In this document: in pieces, positions 14,716-23,718 of the stretch
How positions within the stretch are numbered: the first letter of the stretch is position 1
How the letters are laid out: the number at the start of each line of letters is the position of its first letter
NCBI RefSeq assembly: GCF_037997115.1
Contig: NZ_CP150484.1
Coordinates: 5,868,135 to 5,901,393, forward strand
Reading direction: 5' to 3'
Length of the DNA stretch: 33,259 nucleotides
From: Amycolatopsis coloradensis
GTDB lineage: Bacteria; Actinomycetota; Actinomycetes; Mycobacteriales; Pseudonocardiaceae
Program-made: the position numbers and the translations under genes
Notes under the pieces: model-generated
Databases searched by the model: none
Told to the model about the DNA's origin: nothing
The model's input: the letters and a program-made list of their open reading frames with translations, nothing else

Positions 14716-17700
14716 ATGCTTCCGTCTGTCCGCAAGCGCTTCAACCGGACCATCGTCGCCTCGTTGGCGCTGGTCACGGCAGTGTCCGGGCTGGTGACAG
14801 CCCCGGCAGAAGCGGCCATCCCACCGCAACAACCCGGTGTCACGCTCCGCACGTACGACCTCCAGCGTGAGCTCACCAAGCTCTGCGCGATCAAATCCGG
14901 CCAGACTCCCAACGTCGACAAGCTGATGCCGACGATCAACTGGACCACCACGGCCGACTTCGGGCTCAACGAGCAGTTCGTCTCGGAGGTCATCGGCAAC
15001 ATCAACATCGCCACCGCCGGACAGTACGAATTCCGGCTCACCAGCGACGACGGCTCCCGGCTCCGGATCGACGGCCAGACGGTCATCAACCACGACGGCC
15101 TGCACGGCGCGACTCCCGCGACCGGTTCGGTCCAGTTGAGCACCGGGTATCACGCGCTGCGGATCGACCATTTCGACAACCTCCACGACCAGCAGGTCAC
15201 CCTCGAATGGCGGCCACCGGGCGCGGCGGACTTCGCGCTCGTACCGAATTCGGTGCTCAGCACCGACGCCGACGTCGTCCGGGTGACCTCGCCGGGTCGC
15301 AAGGAATGCGAGGGTGCCAAAGATTCGCCCGGTGACGGCCTTCCGCTGAACGGCGTCCATCCCGGTTTCACGCTGACGAATCTGCGCCCGGAGGGTTTCC
15401 AGCCGCAGGTCACCGGCATGGACTGGCTACCGGACGGACGGCTCGCCATCGCCACCTGGGGCGGCTCCGACAAGGTCCTCGGTGAGGTTCACCTGCTGAG
15501 CAACGTCAGCGGGAACACCGACCCGAGCAAGGTCCGCACCCAGCGCGTCGCCAGCGGACTGAAGGAACCCATGGGCGTCAAGTACGTCGACGGCAAGCTG
15601 TACGTGTCGGAGAAGACGCGGCTCGTCGAACTGAACGACACCAACGGCGACGGCGTGACCGACGACTACCGCACCGTGGCCACCTGGCCGTTCGGCGGCA
15701 ACTTCCACGAGTTCGCGTTCGGCCTGCTGTACAAGGACGGCTTCTTCTACGCCAACCTTTCCGTGTCCATCAACTACGGCGGTGCCACGACCGATCCGCA
15801 GCCCGCGCCGAACCGCGGCACCACGATCAAGGTGAACAAGGCCACCGGCCAGGTGTCCTACATCGCCGGCGGGCTGCGCACCCCGCACGGTATCGGCTGG
15901 GGACCGGAAGGCGACGTCTTCGTCACGGACAACCAGGGCGGCTGGCTGCCGGCGAACAAGCTCGTCCGGGTCAAGCAGGACCGCTTCTTCAACCACTACA
16001 CCAATCCCCCGGGCCCGTTCGACTCGAAACCGGTCACCGCTCCCGTGTTGTGGTTGCCGCACAACGAGATCGCGAACTCGCCGAGCAACATGGTCATGCT
16101 GTCGCAGGGTCCGTTCGCCGGGCAGATGGTGTACGGCGACGTGACCTACGGCGGGCTTCAGCGAGCGTTCCTGGAGAAGGTCAACGGCGAGTACCAGGGG
16201 GCCGTTTTCCGTCTCACGCAAGGACTCGAGTCTGGGGTCAGCCGGATCAGCCTCGGCCCCGACGGCGCGATCTACACCGGCGGGATCGACGGCGGCGGCA
16301 ACTGGGGCCAGCCCGGCAAGCTCGCCTACGGCCTCCAGAAGGTGACGCCCAACGGTACGAACGCCTTCGACATCCGCGCCATGCGGGCCGTCGCGGGCGG
16401 ATTCGAACTGGAGTACACCCAGCCGCTGTCGGCCGAGACCGCGCAGAACCTCGCGGCGAAGTACCAGGCTCAGCAATGGCGCTACCAGCCCACTCCCGCG
16501 TACGGCGGACCGAAGATCGACGAGCAGACCCTGTCCGTCACGTCCGCGAGCCTCTCGCCCGATCGCAAGAAGGTCACGCTGCAGGTGGCGGGGTTGAAGG
16601 CCGGGCACGTGGTCCACGTGCGGTCGCCGCGTCCGTTCGCGTCGGAGTCAGGTGCGGCGCTGTGGAGCACCGAGGCTTGGTACACGTTGAACTCGCTCGT
16701 CGGTGGGCCTGCGGCGAGCACGACCTACGAGGCCGAGCGGGCCGCGCTGAGCGGTGGCGCCGGGACGAACACGAACCACGCCGGCTACACGGGCACCGGA
16801 TTCGTCGACGGCTACTGGAACCAGGGTGCCGCGACGACGTTCACCGTGAACGCGCCGAAGTCCGGTGCCTACAACGCGGCCTTGCGTTACTCGAACGGTC
16901 CGGATCCGGCGCCGGGGACCAAATCGGTGACCGTCTACGTCAACGGGACGAAGGTGAAACAGGTCAGGCTCGCCAGTACCGGCAACTGGGACACGTGGAA
17001 CACGCAACCCGAGACGCTGAATCTGAAGGCCGGGTCGAACACGATCTCCTACCGCTACGACACGGGCGACGCCGGCAATGTCAATCTCGACAGTCTCACC
17101 CTGACCGAGTCCCGGCGGATCCAGTTGTTCAAGGGCACCGATCTGAACGCGTGGGAGAAACGCGCGGGCGGCGCCGCGACCTGGCCGGTCTCGGGCGGTG
17201 CGATGGAGTCGAACGGCGGGGACATCCGCACGAAACAGCAGTTCGGTGATTTCCGGCTGCACGTCGAATGGAACGAGCCGAACTACCCGCCGGAGGTCAC
17301 TGGGCAGGCCAGGGGCAACAGCGGCGTCTACCTCCAGGAACGCTACGAACTGCAGGTGCTCGAATCCTTCGGGGACACCACACTCGCCGACAACGAAGCG
17401 GGCGCGATCTACTCGAAGAAGGCACCTGACCGGAACATGGCGACGGCTCCCGGAACCTGGCAGACCTACGACGTCACCTTCCGTGCCGCACGGTTCGACG
17501 GTGCCGGGAACAAGACCGACAACGCCCGGGTGACCGTGGTCTGGAACGGCGTCGTCGTCCACAATGACGTGGCGATCGACGGCGGCACGGGCGACAGCAT
17601 CCCGGAGAGCGCGGCACCGGGCGCCATCCGGCTGCAGGACCACGGGGATCCCGGGGAGAACCCGCGGTTCCGCAACATCTGGATCGAGCCCATCGGCTAG
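14716..17700 (+). CDS. Secreted PA14 / beta-propeller / CBM6 / DUF1080 protein
   Basis: A 994-aa exported multidomain protein; GAGGAG precedes ATG 14716. Order: signal peptide (1-34); PA14-type carbohydrate-binding domain (about 35-175, with SDDGSRLRIDG and HALRIDHFDN); sugar-dehydrogenase/PQQ-like six-bladed beta-propeller (about 220-555, with GMDWLPDGRLAIATWGG, a calcium-like NDTNGDGVTDD loop and RTPHGIGWGPEGDVFVTDN); a short Ig-like linker; CBM6/35-like module (about 670-798, from YEAERA to NVNLDSLTL); and a C-terminal DUF1080 domain (about 800-994, with FKGTDLNAWEKR, NSGVYLQERYELQVLESFG). DUF1080 members include 3-keto-glycoside hydrolases. It probably binds and processes a plant or microbial glycan outside the cell. 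The promoter carries a repressor-like operator. Whether the propeller oxidises sugar is not shown by the sequence. Confidence 0.85.
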   Translation: MLPSVRKRFNRTIVASLALVTAVSGLVTAPAEAAIPPQQPGVTLRTYDLQRELTKLCAIKSGQTPNVDKLMPTINWTTTADFGLNEQFVSEVIGNINIATAGQYEFRLTSDDGSRLRIDGQTVINHDGLHGATPATGSVQLSTGYHALRIDHFDNLHDQQVTLEWRPPGAADFALVPNSVLSTDADVVRVTSPGRKECEGAKDSPGDGLPLNGVHPGFTLTNLRPEGFQPQVTGMDWLPDGRLAIATWGGSDKVLGEVHLLSNVSGNTDPSKVRTQRVASGLKEPMGVKYVDGKLYVSEKTRLVELNDTNGDGVTDDYRTVATWPFGGNFHEFAFGLLYKDGFFYANLSVSINYGGATTDPQPAPNRGTTIKVNKATGQVSYIAGGLRTPHGIGWGPEGDVFVTDNQGGWLPANKLVRVKQDRFFNHYTNPPGPFDSKPVTAPVLWLPHNEIANSPSNMVMLSQGPFAGQMVYGDVTYGGLQRAFLEKVNGEYQGAVFRLTQGLESGVSRISLGPDGAIYTGGIDGGGNWGQPGKLAYGLQKVTPNGTNAFDIRAMRAVAGGFELEYTQPLSAETAQNLAAKYQAQQWRYQPTPAYGGPKIDEQTLSVTSASLSPDRKKVTLQVAGLKAGHVVHVRSPRPFASESGAALWSTEAWYTLNSLVGGPAASTTYEAERAALSGGAGTNTNHAGYTGTGFVDGYWNQGAATTFTVNAPKSGAYNAALRYSNGPDPAPGTKSVTVYVNGTKVKQVRLASTGNWDTWNTQPETLNLKAGSNTISYRYDTGDAGNVNLDSLTLTESRRIQLFKGTDLNAWEKRAGGAATWPVSGGAMESNGGDIRTKQQFGDFRLHVEWNEPNYPPEVTGQARGNSGVYLQERYELQVLESFGDTTLADNEAGAIYSKKAPDRNMATAPGTWQTYDVTFRAARFDGAGNKTDNARVTVVWNGVVVHNDVAIDGGTGDSIPESAAPGAIRLQDHGDPGENPRFRNIWIEPIG

Positions 17701-17731
17701 GACGCCATGACGGGCGAGAACACTGCGAGAC

Positions 17732-17775
17732 TCGTGAGTGGTAAGTGTCGTCAGAACGACACTTACCACTCACGA
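17732..17775. terminator. Bidirectional hairpin, gtcgtgagtgg family, copy 3
   Basis: A perfect 19-bp stem (17732-17750 with 17757-17775) lies around a 6-nt loop, between two convergent genes (stops at 17700 and 17786). The outer half of each arm matches the family (tcgtgagtggtaa), while the inner half (gtgtcg / cgacac) differs from copy 1, so pairing is kept though sequence is not. This compensatory pattern supports an RNA or cruciform role such as termination for both genes. Confidence 0.75.
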
Positions 17776-17785
17776 CCAACGCGCC

Positions 17786-19579
17786 TCAGCGGCGGCAGGG
17801 GCCGAGGTCCACTCCGCCGGTTGTCTGCCCGGCGGTGACGGGAATCGGTGTGGCGGAAGCGAAATCGGCCGCGTCCCGGTACCAGCATTCGGCATCGATG
17901 TGATACTTGATCTTGACGTTCTGCGTGGCGAGGCCGTTGACCGTGTACTGCCCGTTCGAGTCCGGCGTGGCCCAGTCGAGGATGTCCCCGGTGCGCGAGT
18001 TGAAGCTGTAGGCGTACCCGAAGGTGGGCTTGCCGTCCGCGCCGAGGATCCGTCCGCTGACCGAACCGTTCGGCACGAGGGCCGCGTTCTCGGTCACCGT
18101 CGCGCCGGGCCGCACCCGCACCGGACGGGCGGCGAACCGGTCCGCGGCACCTCCCGACCACTGCCACGCGTAGTCGCCTCGGGACGAGGCGAACTCGAGC
18201 GGCCACTTGTACGGTCCGAGGCCCTTGATCGTGTAGGTGCCGTCGTTCCGGCTGCAGTTCACGTCGAAGCGGAAGCCGATCCGGGGATCGACCGCGTACG
18301 GGTAGACGCAGACGCCGCCCACCGCGGCCGCCGTGGCGCGATCGGTGACCTTGCCGGTGATCGTCCCGGCGGGGTCCATCCTGATGTCCGCCGTCGAGAC
18401 GACCTTGCCGAGTTCGGCGGTGACCGTGCGGGCCTGCCCGATGTCGCCGGTGCCGCCGTCCGTCCCGGCCCACTGCATGCCGTATCGCTCGTCCAGCGAC
18501 TTGACCAGCAGCTTGTACGCGCCGGGCTCGATCGGCCCGATCACCAGCTTCCCGTTCTCGTCGCTGCAGTAGTACAGATAGTCGGCGTCGAGGACACCGA
18601 CGACTGGAAGGGCGTAGGTGTCGACGCAGACCCGCGCCAGCGGGGCCTTGGTCTTCGCGTCCCGCACGGTGGTCACGATCGAAGCGGCGGGTTTCATCGA
18701 CGCCCGGAATTCGGTGGTTTGGCCCGGCGCCAGGTCGACACGCCCCCCGTTGACCGGCTGGTAGGAACCGTCCGGTCCCCAGACGCTCAGCGTGTAGTAG
18801 CCGAACGGCGGCATGTCCTCGTAGAGCATGACGCCGTCCGCGCCGGCGCATTTCCGCAGCTGCGGCGGATGCCCTTGTTCGACTTGCGAGCACGCACCGG
18901 CGACGGGCGCGCCGGTCTTCTCGTCCGTCGCGATCACCCGGAGCTTCCCGTACGGTGCGATGGCCTCGTCGACGACGGCGACCTGGTCATCGGCGACGGC
19001 GAAGGTCTCCGCCTCCGGGAAGCTCGCCTTCTGCCGGATCCATTGCGTGCGATCGCCGTAGGTGATCACCATCGTGTAGATGTCCGCCTTCACGCCGCTG
19101 AACGAGTACGTGCCGTCGGGCGCGGTGAGGACCGTCGACCACCAGCGCTGGTTCTGGTCGGTGAGGCTCACCGACGCCCCCGCCGCGGGCTTCCCCTGAT
19201 CGGTGATCTGCCCGCGGACGGAGGCCGTGCCCTGCCGCAACCCGAAGTCCAGTCCGTGCGGCAGGTCCACTACCTCCGCGGCGAGCGCGCTTCCCTTGTT
19301 GTACGCCCAAAGCTCGGCGTATCCGGCGGCGGTCGCGCGTGCCTTGTACTTGCCGGGAACGACGCCGGTGATCTCGTACCGGCCGTCCGTGCCCGCGCAC
19401 CCCGAGCCCGTCTCCTTCAGGTCGAGATCGAACAGCGTCACGCACGCTCCGGCGATCGGCTCTCCGGAGTCCGCGGCTTTGACCACCCCGGACACGATTC
19501 CCTCGTCGGCGACCGCCGGACCGGTCGTCAGCAGGGCCGCGATCGGTATGGCGGCGGCCAGGAACAGTGGTCTCTTCAT
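17786..19579 (-). CDS. Secreted carboxypeptidase-regulatory-like repeat protein
   Basis: A 597-aa exported protein; GGGGAG lies 6 nt before ATG 19579. A signal peptide (1 to about 24, ending AVA) is followed by some six to seven beta-sandwich repeats of CarboxypepD_reg/SdrD-B type, each with a core like GxVxD..(x)..PxAGAxVxLxD..... T..DGxYxxxGlxPGxYk. Four repeats carry a cysteine pair, one after the GA/RV start and one before the DG turn (GACVTLFD...GCAG, GACSQVEQ...KCAG, RVCVDTYA...YYCSD, GVCVYPYA...VNCSR), which probably form in-repeat disulfides; the final segment has another pair. No enzyme domain, LPXTG motif or C-terminal membrane anchor is seen, so it is likely a soluble structural or binding protein. 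It is convergent with the DUF1080 protein. Confidence 0.8.
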   Translation of the reverse strand: MKRPLFLAAAIPIAALLTTGPAVADEGIVSGVVKAADSGEPIAGACVTLFDLDLKETGSGCAGTDGRYEITGVVPGKYKARATAAGYAELWAYNKGSALAAEVVDLPHGLDFGLRQGTASVRGQITDQGKPAAGASVSLTDQNQRWWSTVLTAPDGTYSFSGVKADIYTMVITYGDRTQWIRQKASFPEAETFAVADDQVAVVDEAIAPYGKLRVIATDEKTGAPVAGACSQVEQGHPPQLRKCAGADGVMLYEDMPPFGYYTLSVWGPDGSYQPVNGGRVDLAPGQTTEFRASMKPAASIVTTVRDAKTKAPLARVCVDTYALPVVGVLDADYLYYCSDENGKLVIGPIEPGAYKLLVKSLDERYGMQWAGTDGGTGDIGQARTVTAELGKVVSTADIRMDPAGTITGKVTDRATAAAVGGVCVYPYAVDPRIGFRFDVNCSRNDGTYTIKGLGPYKWPLEFASSRGDYAWQWSGGAADRFAARPVRVRPGATVTENAALVPNGSVSGRILGADGKPTFGYAYSFNSRTGDILDWATPDSNGQYTVNGLATQNVKIKYHIDAECWYRDAADFASATPIPVTAGQTTGGVDLGPCRR

Positions 19580-19665
19580 CGGAAGCTCCCCTCAGTGTCC
19601 GCCAACGATGGCGCGGGGGGAGCCGCCGTGTCTGCGTCATCTGACACAGACCCGGCCGGGGAACC

Positions 19666-20412
19666 TCAGGCCGCCTCCGCCGCGAGGACCTCACGGGCGA
19701 CGAGCACACCGCCGACGAACCCGACCGGCATCACGATCAGCGCGGCGAACGGGATCAGGCACAGCAGCGACACAGGAAGCCCCAGCCCGAGGGCGAGCGC
19801 GCGGTGCCGGCGCAGCAGCGGCCGGCGCTGCTTCAAACCCATCCCCCGCCGGTAGAACGGCACGGCGATCAGTTCCAGCGCCAGGAACCACGCCGTCACC
19901 AAGGCCAGCAGGACCGGCACGACCGTCTGCCCCACCACCGGGATGAAGCCCGCGATCAGCAGCGGGATCGTGAACAGCAGCGAGCGGAGCACGAGAGCGA
20001 TGCCGTCTTTCAGGCCCAGCACCAGCAACCGCCACCCCGAGAGGTCCACCGCGCCGGGCACGCCACCGAGGTCGTCCTCGACCTTCTCCGCGATGTGTTC
20101 GTAGAACGGCCCGCCGACGGCGAGGGTGATCGCCGTGAACCCGATCATGGCGATGGCCAGCGCCACCCCGAACACCGCGACACCGGCCGCCACCCGGATC
20201 GTCGTCTGCCAGCCCGGCGACCAGTCGTCGGCGAACGGGGTGAGCAGCAGCGAGAGATCATCGATCCAGAAAGCCAGCGCGACGACACCGCCGATCAGCA
20301 ACAGCGTGGTCAGCAACGCGGGCAGCGCGCCGATCAGCAGCAGTCTCGGCGACCGCAGAAGGATGCCGAGCCCTTGCCCGAACATCCGGAAACCCTTGAA
20401 GAAATCCCGCAT
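19666..20412 (-). CDS. EI24/CysZ-like membrane protein
   Basis: A 248-aa integral membrane protein. The N-terminal segment FFKGFRMFGQGLGILLRSPRLL and the following hydrophobic helices, the GGPFYEHIAEKVEDDLGG loop (about 100-117) and the late ALELIAVPFYRRGMGLKQRR match the EI24 domain family, which includes the CysZ sulfate channel. Four to six membrane segments are visible (about 24-50, 72-100, 142-160, 162-185, 208-240). It begins 28 bp after the flavoprotein stop and may be co-transcribed with it. A sulfate role is not supported by any neighbour; the family call is firm, the substrate open. Confidence 0.85.
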   Translation of the reverse strand: MRDFFKGFRMFGQGLGILLRSPRLLLIGALPALLTTLLLIGGVVALAFWIDDLSLLLTPFADDWSPGWQTTIRVAAGVAVFGVALAIAMIGFTAITLAVGGPFYEHIAEKVEDDLGGVPGAVDLSGWRLLVLGLKDGIALVLRSLLFTIPLLIAGFIPVVGQTVVPVLLALVTAWFLALELIAVPFYRRGMGLKQRRPLLRRHRALALGLGLPVSLLCLIPFAALIVMPVGFVGGVLVAREVLAAEAA

Positions 20413-20440
20413 CGGACATTTCTACCAGTGTCCGCGGACC

Positions 20441-21784
20441 TCAGGGCACCCGCAGGCACTGGCCGGGGTTGAGCAGGTTCCCCGGCGCGTACCGGGCCTT
20501 GGCGTCGGCGAGTTTCGGCCAGGCCCCGCCGAAGTGCGCGCGCCAGTCCTCTGTGGACATCGGCAGCGCGTTCGACGGATAGACCTTCCCGCCCAGCTCG
20601 CGTGCCTTCCGATAGAGGTCCACGTTGAGCTGCAGCAGGCGTGCGTTGTGCAGCGGATCGCGGGGCGAACCGACGCGCAGCGGCGAGAACAGCCAGGAGA
20701 TCTCCCCCGGCGGCACGGTGAACAGCGGAGTCTTCAACCGGTCGTTCCGCACCGGGTACAGCAGGACCAGTCCCGTGGCACCCAGTTCGGGTTCGCCGGT
20801 GGCGGCGAGGGTTTCGGCGACGAACCGTTCGACGGTGTCGTCAGTGAGGAACACGTTCAGCCACGGATGCGGATGGAACCAGCTTCCTTCCGCCCGCAGG
20901 GCGGCCTCCCCGTCGGCCATCCGGTTCAGGAAGTCGAAATACACCGTGTCCTCGTCTTCGGACGCGCCGAAACCGAGCGAGTCCAGCAACGCGGCCTCGT
21001 CCGGTCCGGCGGGCGGCGAGTAGTAGGCCACCGCCTCCAGCATGTACCGCCAGCCGTCGCCGACGGGGATCAGCTGGCCCTCCACGTAGTCGAACCGACC
21101 GTCACGGACGACGGCGCGCTGGTCCGCCAAGAACGCCGAGAGCGAGTCGTAGTAGAGCTTCCACCGCCGGGCCCGCGCCGGGGCCGGGGCCAGCCGCAGG
21201 GTCGCGCGGGTGATCACCCCGCATTGCCCGAGGCCGCCGAGGACCGCGTCGAACAGGTCCTCGTCGCTCTCGCGTGAGCAGGTGAGCACCTCTCCGGCGC
21301 CGGTGACGACCTCCAGTTCCACCACGCCGTCGGTCTGTGTGCCGTGGTGGTGGGTGGCGCCGCCGATCCCGCCGACCACCAGGGTGCCGGCGACGGTCAG
21401 CTCGAGATAGTCGGTGAGTACCGGAGGTGCCAGCCCGTGCGGCAAGGTCGCCTCCAGCACTTCCCGCCAGCGGGCGCCCGCGTCCACCGACACCAGATCA
21501 CCGGTGACCACCCTGTGCGGCGGCAGCGAAGTCATGTCCAGCAGGATCCCGCCCTCGACCTGTCCCTGCCCGTACGGCGAATGCCCCGCTCCGCGGGCGG
21601 CGACCGGCAGGCCGCGCGCGGCGGCGAACCTGAGCACGCCCGCCACGTCGGTCACCGAGGCAGGCCTCACGACCAGCCCGGGCCTGGTGTGGATCAGGTT
21701 GCCCCAGTCCTTCCCCGCCACGGACAGCGCGGCTTCTCCGGCGAGGATCTCTCCGGCGATGGCGGGCAGGATCTCGTCGGTCAT
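20441..21784 (-). CDS. Cytokinin dehydrogenase-like FAD oxidoreductase
   Basis: A 447-aa protein with a PCMH/FAD_binding_4 domain (about 30-205) and a C-terminal cytokinin-binding-like domain (about 215-445). H68 in RGAGHSPYGQG is at the position that bonds FAD covalently in this group. D125 in LTDYLELTVAGTL corresponds to the catalytic Asp of maize CKX1 (its WTDYLHLTVGGTL motif), and DLFDAVLGGLGQCGVITRA and HPWLNVFL are also CKX-like. The enzyme would oxidise the side chain of N6-isopentenyl-adenine cytokinins, using oxygen or another acceptor. No signal peptide is present. Other PCMH oxidases (sugar or alditol oxidases) are the alternative, but the motif match to CKX is close. Confidence 0.8.
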   Translation of the reverse strand: MTDEILPAIAGEILAGEAALSVAGKDWGNLIHTRPGLVVRPASVTDVAGVLRFAAARGLPVAARGAGHSPYGQGQVEGGILLDMTSLPPHRVVTGDLVSVDAGARWREVLEATLPHGLAPPVLTDYLELTVAGTLVVGGIGGATHHHGTQTDGVVELEVVTGAGEVLTCSRESDEDLFDAVLGGLGQCGVITRATLRLAPAPARARRWKLYYDSLSAFLADQRAVVRDGRFDYVEGQLIPVGDGWRYMLEAVAYYSPPAGPDEAALLDSLGFGASEDEDTVYFDFLNRMADGEAALRAEGSWFHPHPWLNVFLTDDTVERFVAETLAATGEPELGATGLVLLYPVRNDRLKTPLFTVPPGEISWLFSPLRVGSPRDPLHNARLLQLNVDLYRKARELGGKVYPSNALPMSTEDWRAHFGGAWPKLADAKARYAPGNLLNPGQCLRVP

Positions 21785-21926
21785 GCTCGCACGCTACCGA
21801 GAACGGGCGGACATAGGCGATTTTCACCGACGCGAACCCCGCGTCGCGCTGCGAGATCGGGGGCGTGACGAACACATTGGCGCCGACGCGGCGAGCCCGC
21901 GGCACCGTGCAGGCCGCGGCACCGCT

Positions 21927-22224
21927 GACGTCGCCCAGGTCGTGGCCGGGCTGCTCGTCGGAGGGTTCGGCGTCGGTTTCGTCGTCCCGAACCTCAACCT
22001 GCGCCTGGCCGAGTTCGCCCATCCCGCGCACCGCGGCCGCGTGCTCAGCGGCCTGGTCGCCGCGATCTTCCTCGGGCATTTCCTGTCCCCCATCGTCGTC
22101 CAGCCACTCGTTCCAGGACATCGGCATCGGCGGCGCGTTCACCTGGACCGGTGTCGCCCTGGGCGCCGGAGCGGCACTCGCCGCTCTCCTCCCGAACCGG
22201 AACAACGGAAAGGAAACACGATGA
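21927..22224 (+). pseudogene. Remnant of an MFS transporter (C-terminal part)
   Basis: About 100 residues of the end of a major-facilitator protein remain. One frame gives VAQVVAGLLVGGFGVGFVVP, a PAHRGRVLSGL loop and AIFLGHFLSPIVVQPL; near 22105-22115 the reading passes to another frame, giving DIGIGGAFTWTGVALGAG and the stop at 22222-22224. The transporter N-terminal two thirds are absent. The old stop overlaps the next gene start as ATGA, so the pair was once an operon. Confidence 0.65.
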
Positions 22225-22659
22225 TCTACCACGGCAACCGTTTCACCCTGCGCCCCGACGCCTCCCCGGAGCAGGTCGAAGAAGCTCTGGAAAGCCTCCG
22301 CAGCCAAGGCCGGGTCATCCCGTCGGTGAAGTCCTTCGTCGTCGGCCGCGATCTCGGCGGTGACTACGAATGGGGCGCCGTCTTCGCGATCGAAGACCTC
22401 GACGGGGTACTGGGAGTACCTCGTGCACCCGGCGCACCGGAACACCGACCGGGTCGGTCTGCCGCTGGTCGACAGGTTCGCGTCCTTTGACATCACCGAC
22501 GACCCGGATCCGGAGATGGGCGCGAAGATCGCCGGACTGCACCAGCGTCGCTACGACAACGACGCCGAACTGACCGCGCTGATCTCCGATCTCGGCGAAT
22601 ACTCCGGCAGCGCCGCGCCGGGAAGGCACGGACGGGCTTCAGCCACCGTCCGCGAGTGA
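22221..22659 (+). pseudogene. Dabb (stress-responsive A/B barrel) protein, frameshifted
   Basis: GGAAAGGA precedes ATG 22221. The first frame encodes MIYHGNRFTLRPDASPEQVE and continues to VVGRDLGGDYEWGAVFAIEDLDG; then a GGGG run at 22404-22407 carries one G too many. Dropping it restores YWEYLVHPAHRNTDRVGLPL onward to a stop at 22659. The joined protein of about 145 aa has the Dabb pattern (dimeric alpha+beta barrel, HxxxF start, Y.W....F....YxxHPxH). It overlaps the convergent gene at 22639 by 21 bp. A sequencing error in the G run is the main alternative to a true pseudogene. Confidence 0.75.
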
Positions 22660-23634
22660 ACCGCTGCCGTCGGGGCCGGTCACGATCACCCGGGTACTCA
22701 CAGCGGTGCCGAACGGGACGATCGTGACCTGCCACGTCTGCGGTTCCCCGACGTCGATGGTCGCCTTCGCCCGCCGCACCAGGGCTGGGACGCGGTCGGC
22801 CTCCAGCGCGCGGAGGTCGAACCGCGGCACCTGGGCGCCTGTCGGCGCGAAGACCACGGTCAGCCGCCGGTCCTCGACGACCACGGTGATCACCTGCGAA
22901 ACGTCTGCGGTCTGCGCCAGTGAGTCGATCACCCGGCGCAACTCCCCTTCGCCCAGCAGGGATCTGTCGACATCGACGGTCGCGGAGCCCGAGGAGGACG
23001 TGGTCACGCTGGATGGGGTTTCTTCCGTCCGGGCAGGCGTTTCCGGCGCGAACAGCTCCGCGCCGAACAGGAACAGCACGAGCGCCGCGCCGAGCAGGAA
23101 CCCGAGGACGGCGAGCGCGGCGAACCCGCAGCCCTCCGGCGGTTCCTGCACCAGGCTGGACTCCGGAGCGGATTCGATCGTGGCTTCGGCCGCGCGGCGT
23201 TCCCACGACGGCGGCGGCCGGTCCACGACCTCCGCCTTCCACGGCCGGTCCGGCGGGTACCGGACGACGAGGACGTCACCCGTCCGGTAGTTCGGGATGT
23301 CGACCAGGTTGATGCCGTGGGTGATCTTCACCCGGAACGTGGCCAGGCCGTCGGGGGCGACGGTGAGGGCGAGGTCGACCGGGATGTCCCCCGTCTCGGT
23401 GCCCCCGGCACGAAGGCTTTCGATCTTGGCGAGCGCGACCACCGGAACGATCTTCGCCTCACGGGCGCGTCGCGGTGCCCCGGCGAGGTAGAGCAGGATC
23501 CCGTAGACGATCGGAAGTCCGACGCCCGTGATGATCAGCGGGACGTACTCGATGACGACGCCGACGATGAACGCGCACAAGGTCGTCCCGCTGATGATCC
23601 CCGTCAGGAACCCGCGGACAAGGGTGAGCGGCAT
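22639..23634 (-). CDS. Membrane protein with DUF3592-like domain and outer C-terminal domain
   Basis: A 331-aa protein of unknown function. ATG 23634 has GGAGTG upstream; the open frame before it is not coding. Two hydrophobic segments lie at about 5-28 and 30-52, followed by a cytosolic beta domain (about 60-150: KIVPVVALAKIESL, DIPVDLALTVAPDGLATFRVKI, YRTGDVLVVRYPPDRPWKAEVVD) close to DUF3592-type domains. A third span (about 178-205) leads to a Ser/Thr linker and a C-terminal domain (about 225-331) with regular strands (VSQVITVVVEDRRLTVVFAP, QTWQVTIVPFGTAVSTRVIV). It may sense or transmit across the membrane; this is inference. It is divergent from the TetR gene. Confidence 0.65.
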   Translation of the reverse strand: MPLTLVRGFLTGIISGTTLCAFIVGVVIEYVPLIITGVGLPIVYGILLYLAGAPRRAREAKIVPVVALAKIESLRAGGTETGDIPVDLALTVAPDGLATFRVKITHGINLVDIPNYRTGDVLVVRYPPDRPWKAEVVDRPPPSWERRAAEATIESAPESSLVQEPPEGCGFAALAVLGFLLGAALVLFLFGAELFAPETPARTEETPSSVTTSSSGSATVDVDRSLLGEGELRRVIDSLAQTADVSQVITVVVEDRRLTVVFAPTGAQVPRFDLRALEADRVPALVRRAKATIDVGEPQTWQVTIVPFGTAVSTRVIVTGPDGSGSLADGG

Positions 23635-23718
23635 GGACACTCCAGAGTTCGGTTCGCTGGCAGCCGGTCGCCGAGGGAGGGATGGCGCCTCGGCCGGTCC
23701 ACCCTCTGCCGAGCCCGG

